In this document: piece after piece, positions 22,785-37,200 of the stretch | Numbering within the stretch: the stretch's first letter is position 1 | Layout of the letters: each line of letters begins with the position of its first letter | Origin: Echinarachnius parma | Lineage: Eukaryota > Echinodermata > Echinoidea > Clypeasteroida > Echinarachniidae | Length of the DNA: 64,000 nucleotides | NCBI GenBank assembly: GCA_037951105.1 | Contig: JBAMJV010007152.1 | Span: 34,112-98,111 of the forward strand | Reading direction: 5' to 3' | Program-made: the position numbers and the translations under genes | The notes under the pieces: model-generated | What the model was told of the DNA's origin: nothing | The model's input: only the letters and a program-made list of their open reading frames with translations | The model's database searches: none

Positions 22785-23186
22785 CTTAAAGTGATCCATA
22801 AACTTTGTTGGATATTGCCAAAAGTTACATTTGAGACTTCAATCCTGTACCAAAATCATTGCAAGATATGTCCGAATGATGTGTGAAAGTTAAATTGAAA
22901 AAGAACACTGCTTTCCTGGTTAAAAAATCGCAAATTTGCATCAGATTTTATAACTAATTCCGAGTTCTTTGCCGTAAATTTGAATGTGACCTTTATGACC
23001 GCCTGTAGACGGTCTTGAACTGAATGATTTTCAATGATAGATATCTTCACACTAAAGGGACATTTTAAAAAATCTAACCCTATTTTATTCTTATCTTACC
23101 ATAAGCTAAACAACACGGTAGAAGAGAAATGTGGAAGCTCAGAAGTAATTTTCGTAGAGTTAGACAAAGTACATGGATCACTTTAA
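22785..23186. mobile_element. MITE family B, second copy
   Basis: Ends CTTAAAGTGATCCATAAACT and ATGGATCACTTTAA; internal TTGAGACTTCAATCCTGTAC. Confidence 0.8.
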
Positions 23187-23189
23187 CCA

Positions 23190-25520
23190 TGGTTTACAAT
23201 GTCCATGGTTTTGAGTGCCATTCATTCATCTTATATTTCCATAATTAGGAAAATAAATTAGCCAGTAAATCAACTAAACAAAAATTATATAAATACTGTA
23301 ACAACTAATTTTAAATGTTGGTTTTACGGCAAACATTTGTATTTTTTAAGTATTTGCAACTGCCAACCAAAATTCCTTCCCTTATTTGGGTGATGAGAGA
23401 TGCTTGTGCGATGCTCCATACAACCGTGAGCACTTCAAACCATGATTAAATTTGATACCACCTTGATGAATTCCAGCCAATATAATATGTACTTATATGT
23501 ATTGTAGGGATAAGCTAATCCATAATGAAGGATCACTTTAAATAGTCCAAACTATAAATAGAACATCTACTAAGATTCTACTAATACAGGGTAAGATACT
23601 ATCGTATGTACAGAACACAGAAATAAAGAAAGAAGAGCATGAAAATGGTTGTGAAAATGGATTTAATTTGTGTATCATGATGGCAATGACGATGACAATG
23701 TTTATCAACTACGTGTACGCAATTTCATTGTTTACTATAATCTAGAATTAATTAATGCATTAAAAAATAAAGAAATACACGATGAAGCAAACATTCATTA
23801 TTTTTCAAAGTGTCCAAATTTATACATGCTAAATGAAATACTCCTTAAAAATGTAATTACGCATCCAATCTCCCTCTTACATCATGCATGCTCACATCCT
23901 ATCCACATACTGCACATGTTCTGTTAACCCTCAAAATACCACCATTGGCTAGAATTCACAAACAAAGTTTTTGTAATAAAGCCATGGTCTACATCTTGTG
24001 AAGTGCAGAGTATAGACAAGTAAAAAGCAGATATCACATTTGCTAAGTTCTAATGATACAGCCGTTAATGCTCGCTAAACAGCGGCATCAAATAAAATTT
24101 ACCATTTGAGAACACGGCTATATATTTGGTGTCTTTAGAAAATGTGTAGCTTCAGCATTGTTAACAAGTAAAGAAGTTTACATTATTTTTTCCATCAGTT
24201 AACAAATGGCACTCCCTAGATGTAGAGCATGGTTTAAACCATGTAGCCAGTATAAGTTCAGTAAGTAAAGCGAAATGGCACTTTTACAGTTTGGTACAGG
24301 TACTACGATGTCTGATGATCAAAAAAGTTGAGTACGTAGCACGCCAACAAACGAAAGAGAAATAAATATGTACATGGGACATGCGTTCATTCATTCATCA
24401 TTAAAATGCTAAAATGTTGAGTATATCAACCGTATAATAACAGTCTTATAGTGAACAGTCCACATCAAATATTGATTCCTATTGAATGTTCAGTTCCATA
24501 TACCACAGACTATATCAGTTAGTATCTTACACTTCATAGTCTAGCTTAACATTAGATAAACATAACAATCTATATAATAACAAAAGACATGGTGGTATTT
24601 TTGCTACTGCTTACAAACTATTTCTGACAACATTACTTCTAGTCATTCATAAACACAAGTGCAATGTTTCAACGATCCTAGATCTCTGTAAATACTCGTA
24701 TACCAACAAAGAGTACAAATATCGAAGTGCAGTATCACAGCCATAGGTTACGGGTTTCTAAGTTATAAACAATGTCAGGCAAGCCAAACATGTGACCGAG
24801 CGGTTGCTAAGAAGGCAATCGGCCAGGTTGCTTCAACCAACTATCAAAATTTCAAACCAAAGGACAAATTCTATATAATAACCAAAGAATGTGTTATTGC
24901 TTCGGTACTCTATGACAATACAACTTACCGTTAACCCGAGTGACTTTGGACTCAATTTTGATTGTAGTTTGCATGTTATATTAAATAATTACTCAACAAA
25001 TTGTTGTTGTCATATATGTTGTCCAAGTATTTGTAGAAAATGTCTGATCATTAAACGGGCCAACATGAAACAAAATACACTACACTGGTCTACCCGGTTA
25101 ACGGTACTGATACGGTTTATAATAACGTATTCATGTACAGGAACATGTAGTTACATATATGCCAATTGCTACCTTTTCGAAAGCATTTACTTCATAACTT
25201 TACATTTCTTTTCTTTTCACAGACAAAACTTCAGATATCGCTAACACCAAGTCAAATGAGAATGATTAAAAAATGAAACAAATAAGTGTTATTTGCATAC
25301 GTACACACAACAAATATTACCGATACACGCCTTTTGACATGTGTACATGTATATGAAAATTACATGAGCCCTTCCATTATTTTTAAAAAGCATTTTCCAT
25401 CGTAACTTCACATTTCTTTTCTTTGCATGCATACAACTTGAGATAATACTACTGCTAGGACAGAAATGCAAATTGTTAAAAAATGAGACAGATATAACTA
25501 CTAAACAAGAGCTACATCAC
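23190..25520. other. No gene seen; AT-rich region 3' of EIF4G2
   Basis: No ORF with protein-like composition. A single MITE-B terminus occurs near 23530. Part may be distal EIF4G2 3'UTR. Confidence 0.4.
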
Positions 25521-25529
25521 ACAAATGTT

Positions 25530-26427
25530 TGACTTTCAAAGTCTCCTGATTTTATTCAATTATTTTTTTTTGTTCACGTTTAAAAAAAGACATACAACGC
25601 ATGATCAAAGGATTATCGTACAGAATATTTAAAATGCTCACAACCTATACCATTCAGATATCTTTAAACAAATTAACAAAACAGACAGACAAACAAAACA
25701 AAAAATGTCAGTAGATGAAAGGCTACCCATAGCAGGTATTTGTGTTAGTAAAAACATACCGAGTTTACAATATTAGCTGATACTATAGACTTCACTATGA
25801 TAAAGACAAGTATAACGTATGATAAGTCACATGTACATAATTGTTACTCTACCAGTAATGTTTCTGCTTAAATAAAACATGTTTAAAACGAGCATTATTA
25901 TATCAATTTCCACCACTCAAAACGATTTCCCACGAGTATCCTATAGTCTTACTGTCAGACAACTTTCAATATTAAAGCATTTTCTTTCTGTTTGTACAAT
26001 GTCTTTCTTTTCAACTAACATTCCAGTTTAAATGAGAACTCCGTCAACATATTTCTCTCAGCAAGTATGCCTTTTATAATTTCCACTTACACACAACAAG
26101 GTTCGATGAACATTCTTCTTTTCTTTTTTCTCTATTCTAAAAATCTTACGTGTGTACAGCGTTATTTCCTTTTACTAACATAAAACAAGTTTCAATGAGC
26201 CTCGCGATATATGATAATACGTCCCCCCTCGTATCGCACTGTGTCTTTATGAAAGACAGTCAGGCCTAATTCATCTCCAGTCACTTGGGGGGAAATGGTT
26301 CCGATCTCGACATCTCTGATGATGTTGGTGTGATGTCGCGATGAAGGACATCATCTGGTTGGTCGACGAGGATGACGATGGACACCGTTCGGTGGTCGAT
26401 GATGGCTTCGATGACCAGCCATGACGT
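25530..26427 (-). other. Likely EIF4G2 3'UTR
   Basis: The region follows the TAA at 26428-26430. The first AATAAA met on the minus strand is at 25551-25556, giving a 3'UTR near 0.9 kb. No long ORF competes. Pyrimidine-rich blocks containing ctttcttttc recur at about 25200, 25405 and 26000, suggesting imperfect tandem copies. Use of a more distal signal (for example near 22652) is possible. Confidence 0.4.
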
Positions 26428-29400
26428 TTAGTCCTCTCCCTCCTCATCAGAATCGGAGTCTTCCTCGGCAGTGGCTAGCCAGGTAAGCCACTGATTCACC
26501 TGAGAAGATAGAGAAACACAAACGGATTAGATAAAATAAACTTAGATTTGTTTTAAGTTTTCCTTGTTCGGCATTTTTATATCCAAGTCTAATCGGATTC
26601 ATTCTTGGAGGAAAGCTCCTCCATTACAAGGCATTTTGTTTCTTGGGGGGGGGGGGGGGAGGGGTTGCATATCTACCTTCTAATTCTGATATTCATTAGC
26701 ATATTTGTTTATATCATGGTTAAAACAAACAACCTAATTACCTAAAGAATATAAAGAGCTTTGACTTCAAATCAAATACAACCTTCTATTCAAATTTTTA
26801 AAAGGAAACTGCAGAGCTACCACCATTGAAATTCAACAATCGGTAAAGATTTTAGGGAAATTTCATCAGAAATCAGGGAGAACTATTCCAATGCACAAAT
26901 CTTGGTCTATTTTCAGGGAGTCTCCTGCGAAATCAGGGAGACTAGGCAGCTCTGAAACTGAAAAATGGGGGGTGTTTCACAAAGATTCTAAGTTGAACTT
27001 AACACTAAGTTGTACTTAAATATTATGGAAAGCCATTTGTAGCCTTGGAATAAAATATATTCAAATGCAAGTATTTTAGACTTTCATACATTTTACATGA
27101 AGATCATGAAATCTCCTTGATAATATAAAAATATGTGTGATTTGAAACAACATTTTATGCCTTTTAAAAGGACTTTTACAAATTTGTTTCAAAGAATCTA
27201 ATGGCTTTCCATACGGTTGAAGTTCAACTTATAGATAAGTTCAAATTAGGATCTTTGTGAAACACCCCCATGGACTTTTAACCTACCTGGAACAAGGCTT
27301 GACCCTTGCCAGGGTATTCGTCGGTAATATCTTCTTTCCACTTGATGAAGGCTTCTTCCTCGATCACTTCAAGATTGTAAAGGTTGACAAAGAATCGCAG
27401 CAGCATTCCTGGAGAAAGGGAAAAAATAATGGAAAATTTAAAGGTATTTTAAAATTACAAAATAGTTCCAATCGAGCGATTGAAGGACTTAATTTAGGGA
27501 CTTGATCTGAGGAAACAAACGAATGGATGAATGGATGAATGTGCACTTAATGTGCAGGAATGATTGCAATGTGTATCCGTTGACCGGGGTAATAATAATC
27601 GTGTAAAGCGCTATGATCCCCACATGAATAGCGCTATATAAATAACAGTTATTATTATTTATTATTAAAAATGGTTCCTGTTTGTACTTTATCTTATTTT
27701 CTAAACATTTTATTGAAATTAAAAAAGTACAATTGTATTCTATTATTGAAGTCATGTGGTCATGCCTCTTTTTAAAAAAGATTACCACAACATTATTCAT
27801 GAATAAATACGTGCTGAATATTTCATATATTTCACTTCCAAATTGCTTTCATGGACAAACTTTAGCAAGACAACCCCTCCCATTACATATGAAAATGGCT
27901 ATGTAATGACTTTAATGACTTCTGGAAGCCGAGACAGTTACAGTAAGGGTACTTAGGTAAAGTGATCAGCTTGTGAAAGAATTCTTACCCTTAGGAAAGC
28001 AGAGATTGTAGCACTGTGACTGCAAGACATATAGAGCACTCAATTGTAGGCCTAAACTTAGCAAGACACTTCTCCCATTACAAATGGAAATGGCTATGTA
28101 ATGAATAACGACTTCTGGAAGCCGAGACAGTTACAGTAAGGGTACTTAGGTCAAGTGATCAGCTTGTGAAAGAATTCTTACCCTTAGGAAAGCTGAGATT
28201 GTAGCACTGTGACTGCAAGGTATATAGATCCCTCAATTGAAGGTCAATACTTTCATGGACAAACTTTAGCAAGACACTTCTCCCATTACAAATGGAAATG
28301 GCTATGTAATGACTTAACGACTTCTGGAAGCCGAGACAGTTACAGTAAGGGTATTTAGGTAAAGTGAACAGCTCGTGAACAAAGTCTTACCCTTAGGAAA
28401 GTTGAGGTTGTAGCACCGTCATTGCAAGACATATAGAGCACTCAATTGTAGGCCAAAACTTAGCAAGACAACCCCTCCCATTACAAATGAAAATGGTTAT
28501 GTAATGACTTTAATGACTTCTGGAAGCCAAGACAGTTACAGTAAGGGTACTTAGGTAAAGTGATCAGAATTCTTACCCTTAGGAAAGCTGAGATTGTAGC
28601 ACTGTGACTGCAAGGCATACAGAGCACTAAGCTGAAGGTCAATACTTTCATGGACAAACTTCTGGACAACAGGGGCAAATCGCTCTAGCAGGGCGGTCTC
28701 TTTCTCTTGGAGGGGTTTCTCTGGGAGAATGGAGGGGTCCGTTCCCTCGGGCAGACTGGTCTCAACGACGATGAACTTGACCACACTGAAAGAGATAAAA
28801 TGACAAGGAATATGGTGAGACTTTGATGATTTAATGGATAAGCTTCTAGAAAAGGGGTGTGAATCGCTCCAGCAGGGCGGTCTCTTTCTCTTGGAGGGGT
28901 TTCTCTGGGAGAATTGAGGGATCCGTTCCCTCGGGCAGACTGGTCTCAACGACGATGAACTTGACCACACTGAAAGAGATAAAATGACAAGGAATATGGT
29001 GAGACTTTGATGATTTAATGGATAAGCATCTAGAAAAGGGGTGTGAATCGCTCCAGCAGGGCGGTCTCTTTCTCTTGGAGGGGTTTCTCTGGGAGAATGG
29101 AGGGGTCCGTTCCCTCGGGCAGACTGGTCTCAACGACGATGAACTTGACCACACTGTAAGAGATAAAATGACAAGGAATATGGTGAGACTTTGATGATTT
29201 AATGGATAAGCTTCTAGATAAGGGGTGTGAATCGCTCCAGCAGGGCGGTCTCTTTCTCTTGGAGGGGTTTCTCTGGGAGAATGGAGGGGTCCATTCCCTC
29301 GGGCAGACTGGTCTCAACGACGATGAACTTGACCACACTGTAAGAGATAAAATGACAAGGAATATGGCGAGACTTTGATGATTTAATGGATAAGCTTCTA

Positions 29401-31252
29401 GAAAAGGGGTGTGAATCGCTCCAGCAGGGCGGTCTCTTTCTCTTGGAGGGGTTTCTCTGGGAGAATGGAGGGGTCCGTTCCCTCGGGCAGACTGGTCTCA
29501 ACGACGATGAACTTGACCACACTGAAAGAGATAAAATGACAAGGAATATGGTGAGACTTTGATGATTTAATGGATAAGCATCTAGAAAAGGGGTGTGAAT
29601 CGCTCCAGCAGGGCGGTCTCTTTCTCTTGGAGGGGTTTCTCTGGGAGAATGGAGGGGTCCATTCCCTCGGGCAGACTGGTCTCAACGACGATGAACTTGA
29701 CCACACTGTAAGAGATAAAATGACAAGGAATATGGCGAGACTTTGATGATTTAATGGATAAGCTTCTAGAAAAGGGGTGTGAATCGCTCCAGCAGGGCGG
29801 TCTCTTTCTCTTGGAGGGGTTTCTCTGGGAGAATTGAGGGGTCCGTTCCCTCGGGCAGGCTGGTCTCAACAACGATGAACTTGACCACACTGTAAGAGAT
29901 AAAATGACAAGGAATATGGTGAGACTTTGATGATTTAATGGATAAGCATCTAGTAAAGGGGTGTGAATCGCTCCAGCAGGGCGGTCTCTTTCTCTTGGAG
30001 GGGTTTATCTGGGAGAATTGAGGGATCCGTTCCCTCGGGCAGACTGGTCTCAACGACGATGAACTTGACCACACTGTAAGAGATAAAATGACAAGGAATA
30101 TGGTGAGACTTTGATGATTTAATGGATAAGCATCTAGAAAAGGGGTGTGAATCGCTCCAGCAGGGCGGTCTCTTTCTCTTGGAGGGGTTTCTCTGGGAGA
30201 ATTGAGGGATCCGTTCCCTCGGGCAGGCTGGTCTCAACAACGATGAACTTGACCACACTGTAAGAGATAAAATGACAAGGAATATGGTGAGACTTTGATG
30301 ATTTAATGGATAAGCTTCTAGAAAAGGGGTGTGAATCGCTCCAGCAGGGCGGTCTCTTTCTCTTGGAGGGGTTTCTCTGGGAGAATGGAGGGGTCCGTTC
30401 CCTCGGGCAGGCTGGTCTCAACGACGATGAACTTGACCACACTGTAAGAGATAAAATGACAAGGAATATGGTGAGACTTTGATGATTGAATGGATAAGCT
30501 TCTAGAAAAGGGGTGTGAATCGCTCCAGCAGGGCGGTCTCTTTCTCTTGGAGGGGTTTCTCTGGGAGAATGGAGGGGTCCGCACCCTCAGGGAGACTGGT
30601 CTCAACGACGATGAACTTGACCACACTGAAAGAGATAATTTGATAAGAAATCTGATCTAACTTTGATGATTTCATGGACAAACTTCTGGAGGACTGACAC
30701 GAATCATTCGAGAAGGGCAGTCTCTTTCTCTAGAGGGGGGGGGGGGGGGGGGGGTCTCTGAGAGAACGGAGGGGACAGTTCCCTCGGTCACAGTGATCAC
30801 ACTGAAAGAGATAAAATAAGTGTTTGGTCATCCTCCTTTAAAGAAAAAGTTTTGGTGGACTTTTGAAGAGAGTTACTATTGCAGGGCAGTTTTCTTCTCC
30901 TGCCAGGTGTGTAGGTATACATGTCCGGTGCACGAGTAATAAACTCTCACTTTGTTTGAGTGCATACAGAATCTAGATCAAGCACACACACTATGTTCTA
31001 GAAACTGAGCAAACAAATGCAAATGTCTTATTTAGATGCCAAGCCAAAAATAGAAATTGTGGAAAAAGAACATCGTATACAGTTACTGGCTTACCTAGCA
31101 GTGAGCGCGTTGATAAATCCCTTGTCCTTATGGAGGGTAGCGGAGACGTTTTCTCGGATCCATTTGTAGAGAGAGCTGGGGTTATTGTCTGCCTGGAGTT
31201 GCTTGGTAACATCTGTTTGCATCCGCAGCAAGGGGAACAGGAAACTCAGACT
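26428..31252 (-). CDS. EIF4G2: EIF4G2 coding exons 17-20: W2 domain and stop
   Basis: Exon 17 (31095-31252) reads SLSFLFPLLRM...SLYKWIRENVSATLHKDKGF. Exon 18 (28577-28785) reads VVKFIVVETSLPEGTD, then LLERFAPVVQKFVHESIDLQ and LSALYALQSQCYN. Exon 19 (27287-27408) is MLLRFFVNLYNLEVIEEEAF...WKEDI. Exon 20 (26428-26499) is VNQWLTWLATAEEDSDSDEE then TAA. This is a W2 (eIF5C) domain with the acidic/aromatic C-terminal box that in this family contacts eIF2 beta and the Mnk kinases. The intron before exon 18 holds the 184 bp array, and the intron after it holds donor-side copies of the same exon. Confidence 0.94.
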
Positions 31253-34200
31253 CTGTAATCGTAGAAACAATAAAGTCATCATCATCATCATCATTACTCT
31301 CTTCATTCCAATCATCATCATCATCTTCATATATCATCAATAACATCACTAAAATAACTATAATCACCACCAACACCACCATCATTATCATAATCATCAT
31401 CATTATCGTCATCACCAACACCATCATGCTCATCTTCCTCATCATCACCATTATCATCTCCACCACCCTCACCACCACCAACACCACCACCACCATCATC
31501 TTCTCCATCACCACCTACCTTTCCCTCAAGAATCTCCATCATCCTTTCCTTGTTACGGTCGCTCTCCGGCAACATCCTCAGCATGTCCACCTTGCTCTCC
31601 GTGAACAGCGCCACCAGCTCATCCTTCCCCTGCACCTTGCCGACTCGCTGCAGCGTGAGCAGGAACAGCGGGTAGTACGCGCCGTTCTCCAGCGGATCTG
31701 CGATGTCGGCCAGAGAGATGACTTCGTCGGTGACGGCGCGTGCGGCGAGGCTGGCTGTGTGCGACTTGATGAGCGGGACCTCGGATTCAAGCTCCTTGGA
31801 GCCTTCCAGGAAAGCAGAGAAACCCTGGGAATGAAACAAATAAACATTGTTTTAAATTATTGTATTGTTGCCTGCCCTTCACCAACATTAATTCATCACT
31901 GGATTGCCTGTGCATGTTTGAGTTGCTGTAATTTTTTTTTTTTTAATTGGATAACCTTTATGATTGACAGTGATAAGACCCTCTTTCTCGAGTGCTGCCA
32001 GCAAATTAGCGGCTGCCTCATACTCACGAGTCAGACAGATTGAAGGAGTGAATCAGATAAAGACTAATCTGATCTAGTTAACAAACCATAACTTGGAGGC
32101 AACTTGGAAACCAATGACGCAGTGAACTGAGCAAACATGAAAGACATGTTTTCTCTACCTACAAGTTAAGGAGTAGTTAACTTGAATCCATGAATTGGTT
32201 GCCGGTGATGAGACCCACTTTCTTGAGTGCTGCAAGAAAGCTGTATGCAGTGGGTCATTATTTAGACAGATCTGATCTAGTTAACCGATCATAACTTAGA
32301 GTTACAACCGAATGATCCAGTGACCAAAAACCACACAAGAAGGACATGTTTTCTCTACCTTCAAGTTAAGGACAAGTAAACTTACATCCATGAATTGGTT
32401 GCCGGTGATGAGACCCTCCTTCTTGAGTGCTGCCAACAGGTTTGCGGCAGCCTCGCGCTCAGAGTCAGACAGCTGGATGCAGTGGGTCATGACGTAGCTC
32501 AGCAGGGCAGGGACGTGACGCTTGGGAGCCTGGAGATCTTTGAAGCCAGAGACGAAAGCCTCCTCGTCCTTCTCCTCCTTCTCCTGTAAGTAATTCTTCA
32601 ACAGCTCTTCCTAAAAAATTAAACCAGAACGTCAATGACGTAGCGCTCATCCGCCATCTCGCAACATCAAATATCGCAAATTTCATGTGGTACACTTTTC
32701 AACTGGTCAAAAAATAAAAATTTGATGCCCTGGAAGGGACATGGGAAAAAATAAAAAAATAAAAAAATAAATTTAAAAAATAAAAATAAAAATAAAAATA
32801 AATAAAATAAAAAACAAAAACAAACAAAACAAACAAACAAACAAAAAATAAAATAAAATTAAAAAAAATAAAAATAAAAATAGAAAAATAAATAAAAATT
32901 AAATTAAAAAAAATTAAAAAAATAAAAAAATAAAAAATTTACCATAATTAATGAATGGAGAAAAATTTCAAAATTCTGTGTAGCAGTTTAGTGTACCAAA
33001 GTTAGCTCTACCAGATAAAGCAAACCAAATCAAAATCGGTCGAGAAATGAAGGAGAAGAAGCATTTTTTGTGATTTCGAATAATTTGCATAAATTACCAT
33101 AGATAATGAATTTCATGAATCTGTATAGAAGTTTGAAATCCCCCTCTTAGCCCTATCTTATGAAACCTAGCCCTATTAGATAAACCAAACAGAATGAAAA
33201 TCGGTCGAGAAATGAAGGAGAAGAAGCATTTTTTGTGATTTCTGGAATAAATTTGCATAAATTACCATAATTAATTAATGGAGAAAAATTTCAAAATTCT
33301 GTGTAGAAGTTTAGTGTACCAAAGTTAGCTCTACCAGATAAAGCAAACCAAATCAAAATCGGTCGAGAAATGAAGGAGAAGAAGCATTTTTTGTGATTTT
33401 TGGAATAAATTTGCATAAATTACCATAATTAATTAATGGAGAAAAATTTCAAAATTCTGTGTAGAAGTTTAGTGTACCAAAGTTAGCTCTACCAGATAAA
33501 GCAAACCAAATCAAAATCGGTCGAGAAATGAAGGAGAAGAAGCATTTTTTGTGATTTTTGGAATAAATTTGCATAAATTACCATAATTAATTAATGGAGA
33601 AAAATTTCAAAATTCTGTGTAGAAGTTTAGTGTACCAAAGTTAGCTCTACCAAATAAAGCAAACCAAATCAAAATCGGTCGAGAAATGAAGGAGAAGAAG
33701 CATTTTTTGTGATTTTTGGAATAAATTTGCATAAATTACCATAATTAATTAATGGAGAAAAATTTCAAAATTCTGTGTAGAAGTTTAGTGTACCAAAGTT
33801 AGCTCTGCCAGATAAAGCAAACCAAATCAAAATCGGTCAAGAAATGAAGGAGAAGAAGCATTTTTTGTGATTTCGAATAAATTTGCATAAATTAGCATAT
33901 ATAATGAATTTCACGATTCTGTGTAGAAGTTTTAAATCCCCCTCCTAGCCCTATCTTATGAAACAATCAGAATCAAAATCGGTTGAAAAATAACGAAGAA
34001 GAAGCATTTTGAAAATTGTGGACGGACGGACGGAAGGACGGAAGGACGGAAGGACGGACGGACGGACGGACGCCGGACGCAACGCCATGGCATAAGCTCA
34101 TCGGGCCCTTCGGGCCGGATGAGCTAAAAACAAGTTACAAATCTTAGCTAATCTAGAAATGAGCAAAAACGGAGTGACATTGGTAAAAATTCACAATTTG

Positions 34201-37200
34201 GGGAGCCTGGAGATACTTAAAGCCAGAGACGAAAGCCTCCTCATCCTTCTCCTCTAAGTAGGTCTTCAATAGCTCTTCCTTAAAAAAAAACAAAAAACAA
34301 GTAACAAATTTTAGCTTCTCAAGTTATATAGAATCTAGAAATGTGCAAAAACAGAGTGACATTGGTAAAAATTCACAATCTTGGGAACCTGGAGATACTT
34401 GAAGCCAGATACAACAGCCTCCTCCTCCTCGAAGTATGTCTTCAACAGCTCTTCCTAAACAAAATTTAAAAACAAGTAACACATTTTAGCTTCTCAAGTA
34501 ATAAAGAATCTAGAAATGTGCAAAATGGAGTGACATTGATACTTGGGAGCCTGGAGATCCTTGAAGCCAGAGACAAAAGCCTCCTCATCCTTCTCCTCTA
34601 AGTAGGTCTTCAACAGCTCCTCCTGAACACATTTAAAAACAAAACAAAATCATCAGTGAGAGGAATAAAACAATTTTGTCAGCTTCTCTTTTCCACGCTA
34701 GCTCGGTAGGGCAAGGATGCGACGCTTGGGAGCCTGTGATAAAAGCCTCCTCCTTCTTCTCCTGAAATATAAAGCAAACAGGGAATCAAAGTAATATACA
34801 TTATGATTTTTAAGCCTAGTGCACATAGAGCTGACTAGAACCAATTCGACTAGTTTTCAGTCAGGCTAGCGCCGGGCCCGATCAGTCGGAGTTGATTCTG
34901 CATGTTGAAATCGACACTAACTGACATCCAACAGGCAAAATCAGAGTCCTGAAGGGGATGCACACTGACCCAATCCGACTGAAAACCAGTTGGAGCGGGT
35001 TGAGTTGATTCTGTGTTCATGTTGATTTATTTACCTAGGCTGACCACTTAAAGGGATAGTTCTTTCAAATTTGACAGTCCGTTTTTCATTATCTCACAAG
35101 TGTGAAGTGCCCTCTATATCAAAACTCAACTATCCCTTTAATGGCCTAGTCCCACTATAGCGTATCTCCTTCCGTCCCCTATCCGTTTGCCATCCGGAAG
35201 GTACTAGCAGAATACTGGCAGGAAACGAAATAAAGCTGAACAAATTTGGAATGGACTAGTAGGATACTTTTAATTTGGCTCTGTTTCGTGTGAAATGAAA
35301 TTGCATGAAACTTCCCAATTTGGCAGATACTTACCGTTTCGCTGCATTTTGGTCAGATAGGAAACGGAAGGAGATAGGATTTAGTGGGACTGATCAGGCA
35401 AAACACTAGTTTACTGGTTACATACTTAACAAGGGAAAAGTATTTATTTCTCAAACTCACCATTGATGTCAGCAGTTCCTCCTTGCTGGGTTGCTTCTTC
35501 CTCTCCTGTTTCCTATCCGCAAAACCACCGCCGCCGCCACTACCCCCTCCCCCTGGGACATGCTTGACAGGTAGTCCTGGGTAGCCAGTTTGTAGGGACG
35601 ATGGCTGGCCTGGCATAGCGCCAGCAGGGTTCTGAGGTAGCAGACTCTGGAGGGGCGTCATGCCAGGACCCAGCGGGATGTTGGAGCTGGGAGCTGTGGA
35701 CATGGCGCTGGGGGGCAGGAAGCGGGGTCCCTGCGGCTTCAGCATCATGTTGCTGGATGGTCGGAGATTGATCTGGAAGAATAGATTTGATTTGATTTGA
35801 TTTGATTTGATTTGATATGATTTGATTTGATTTGATTTCATTGATTTCATTTGTTTCAATATTTCTAACAATATAAACTATATCATAAGTTATTTATATT
35901 AAAATTTCTTGTACACGACACAAAACAATTTCACCTATAATTTTACAGATTCTCAATTTTATACATGCTAAATGTAAGGGCCATTTCAAGAAAAGCAGAG
36001 ATTCATTTTCTCTCTAATTCCGGCAATAAGAATGGGGGGTTACCAAATGCTGGTTGCCTGAAACCAGAATTGGGAGGCCCTGGGCAAGCAGCTCATCTCC
36101 AGCTCTGCTTAACAAGATAAAGTATGAAATCATTCTGATTTGACCAAAGTCCTTATCTAGCAGAAATTGATTGAAAATACTGATCAAAATCTGATCTGTG
36201 ACAGTTCTAGAACCCAGTCCTGTTCCAACTCACCTCGCCAGAATCCATCTTGTTCATCCGCGGCAGCGGTCTACTCTCCCTCTGCTCATCGCGTTGCCGC
36301 CCTCCCTCCCACTGCTGTCCTCCATACGGCTTGTCCTGCTGCTGCCGGGGGATGTAACCCCCACGATTGCCGCCCATCCCGCCCCGATTGCCGCCACGAC
36401 CATCACGGTCACTGCGCTCTCCGGATCCAGGTCCGCCGCGGTACTCCTGATTCTCCCCTGAACCACGGCCACGATACTCTTGGTTCTCTTTGTTGTAGTA
36501 TGGCTTGTTGTAACCACCTACAGAGGGAAACAAATAATTAATCATTTCATAATTTTGCAGACTATATTTTTGCTGCCCATCCCGCCAGGACAATGGCAGT
36601 CTCTGCGCTCGCCGGATCCACGTCCACGATACTCCCGATTCTCGCCAGAACCACAACTGCGGTCATGATACTCCTGGTTCTTCTTGTTGTAGTATGGCTT
36701 GTTGTAGCCACCTACAGAGAGGAAAAATAATAAATGATTTCATTATTGCCAGCAATTCCGCCAGGATCCCCACCAAAATCGCAGCCATGACAATTACAGT
36801 CTCCACGCTCGCCTGATCCATGTCCATGATACTCCTGATTTTTGCCTGAACCGTGGCCGCGATACTGTTGTAGTATTGCTTACTGTAACCAACTTCAGCA
36901 GGAAAAATAGTACATTATAAATTTCTGTAGATTTAAGTTTAACCATGTTATGCATTCAAGTTTTTACCTCCATCATGTTGCATACTGCTTTTCATTAATG
37001 CCCATCCGAACAACATAATTAAACCAAGACAACTGCCATCTTGGCAAATCACTAGGTCAACAAATTTAAGGCTTGCCTGACATTGTTTAGAACCCGTTAC
37101 CCATGGCGATGAATAGCCGTGTCATCTTATTTTGGTATTCTATACAGTCAAACCTGTCATAGCAGCCACCTGTCTTTAGCAGCCTACTTATATATAGTGG

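Noticed and set aside
28846..30626. Series of nine 102-codon ORFs (MWSSSSSLRP...) on the minus strand, as a repeat protein family
   Set aside because: They are the 184 bp array read across units; each begins in the wrong frame of exon 18 and runs through an acceptor into the next copy.
28577..30810. CRISPR-like regular array
   Set aside because: The unit is a long direct repeat without variable spacers and clearly derives from an EIF4G2 exon in an animal genome.
31182..31839. Asp/Gly-rich or Met/Val-rich continuation of exon 16
   Set aside because: The ORF reads past the donor at 31518 into the triplet repeat; DAP5 homology stops at EILEGK.
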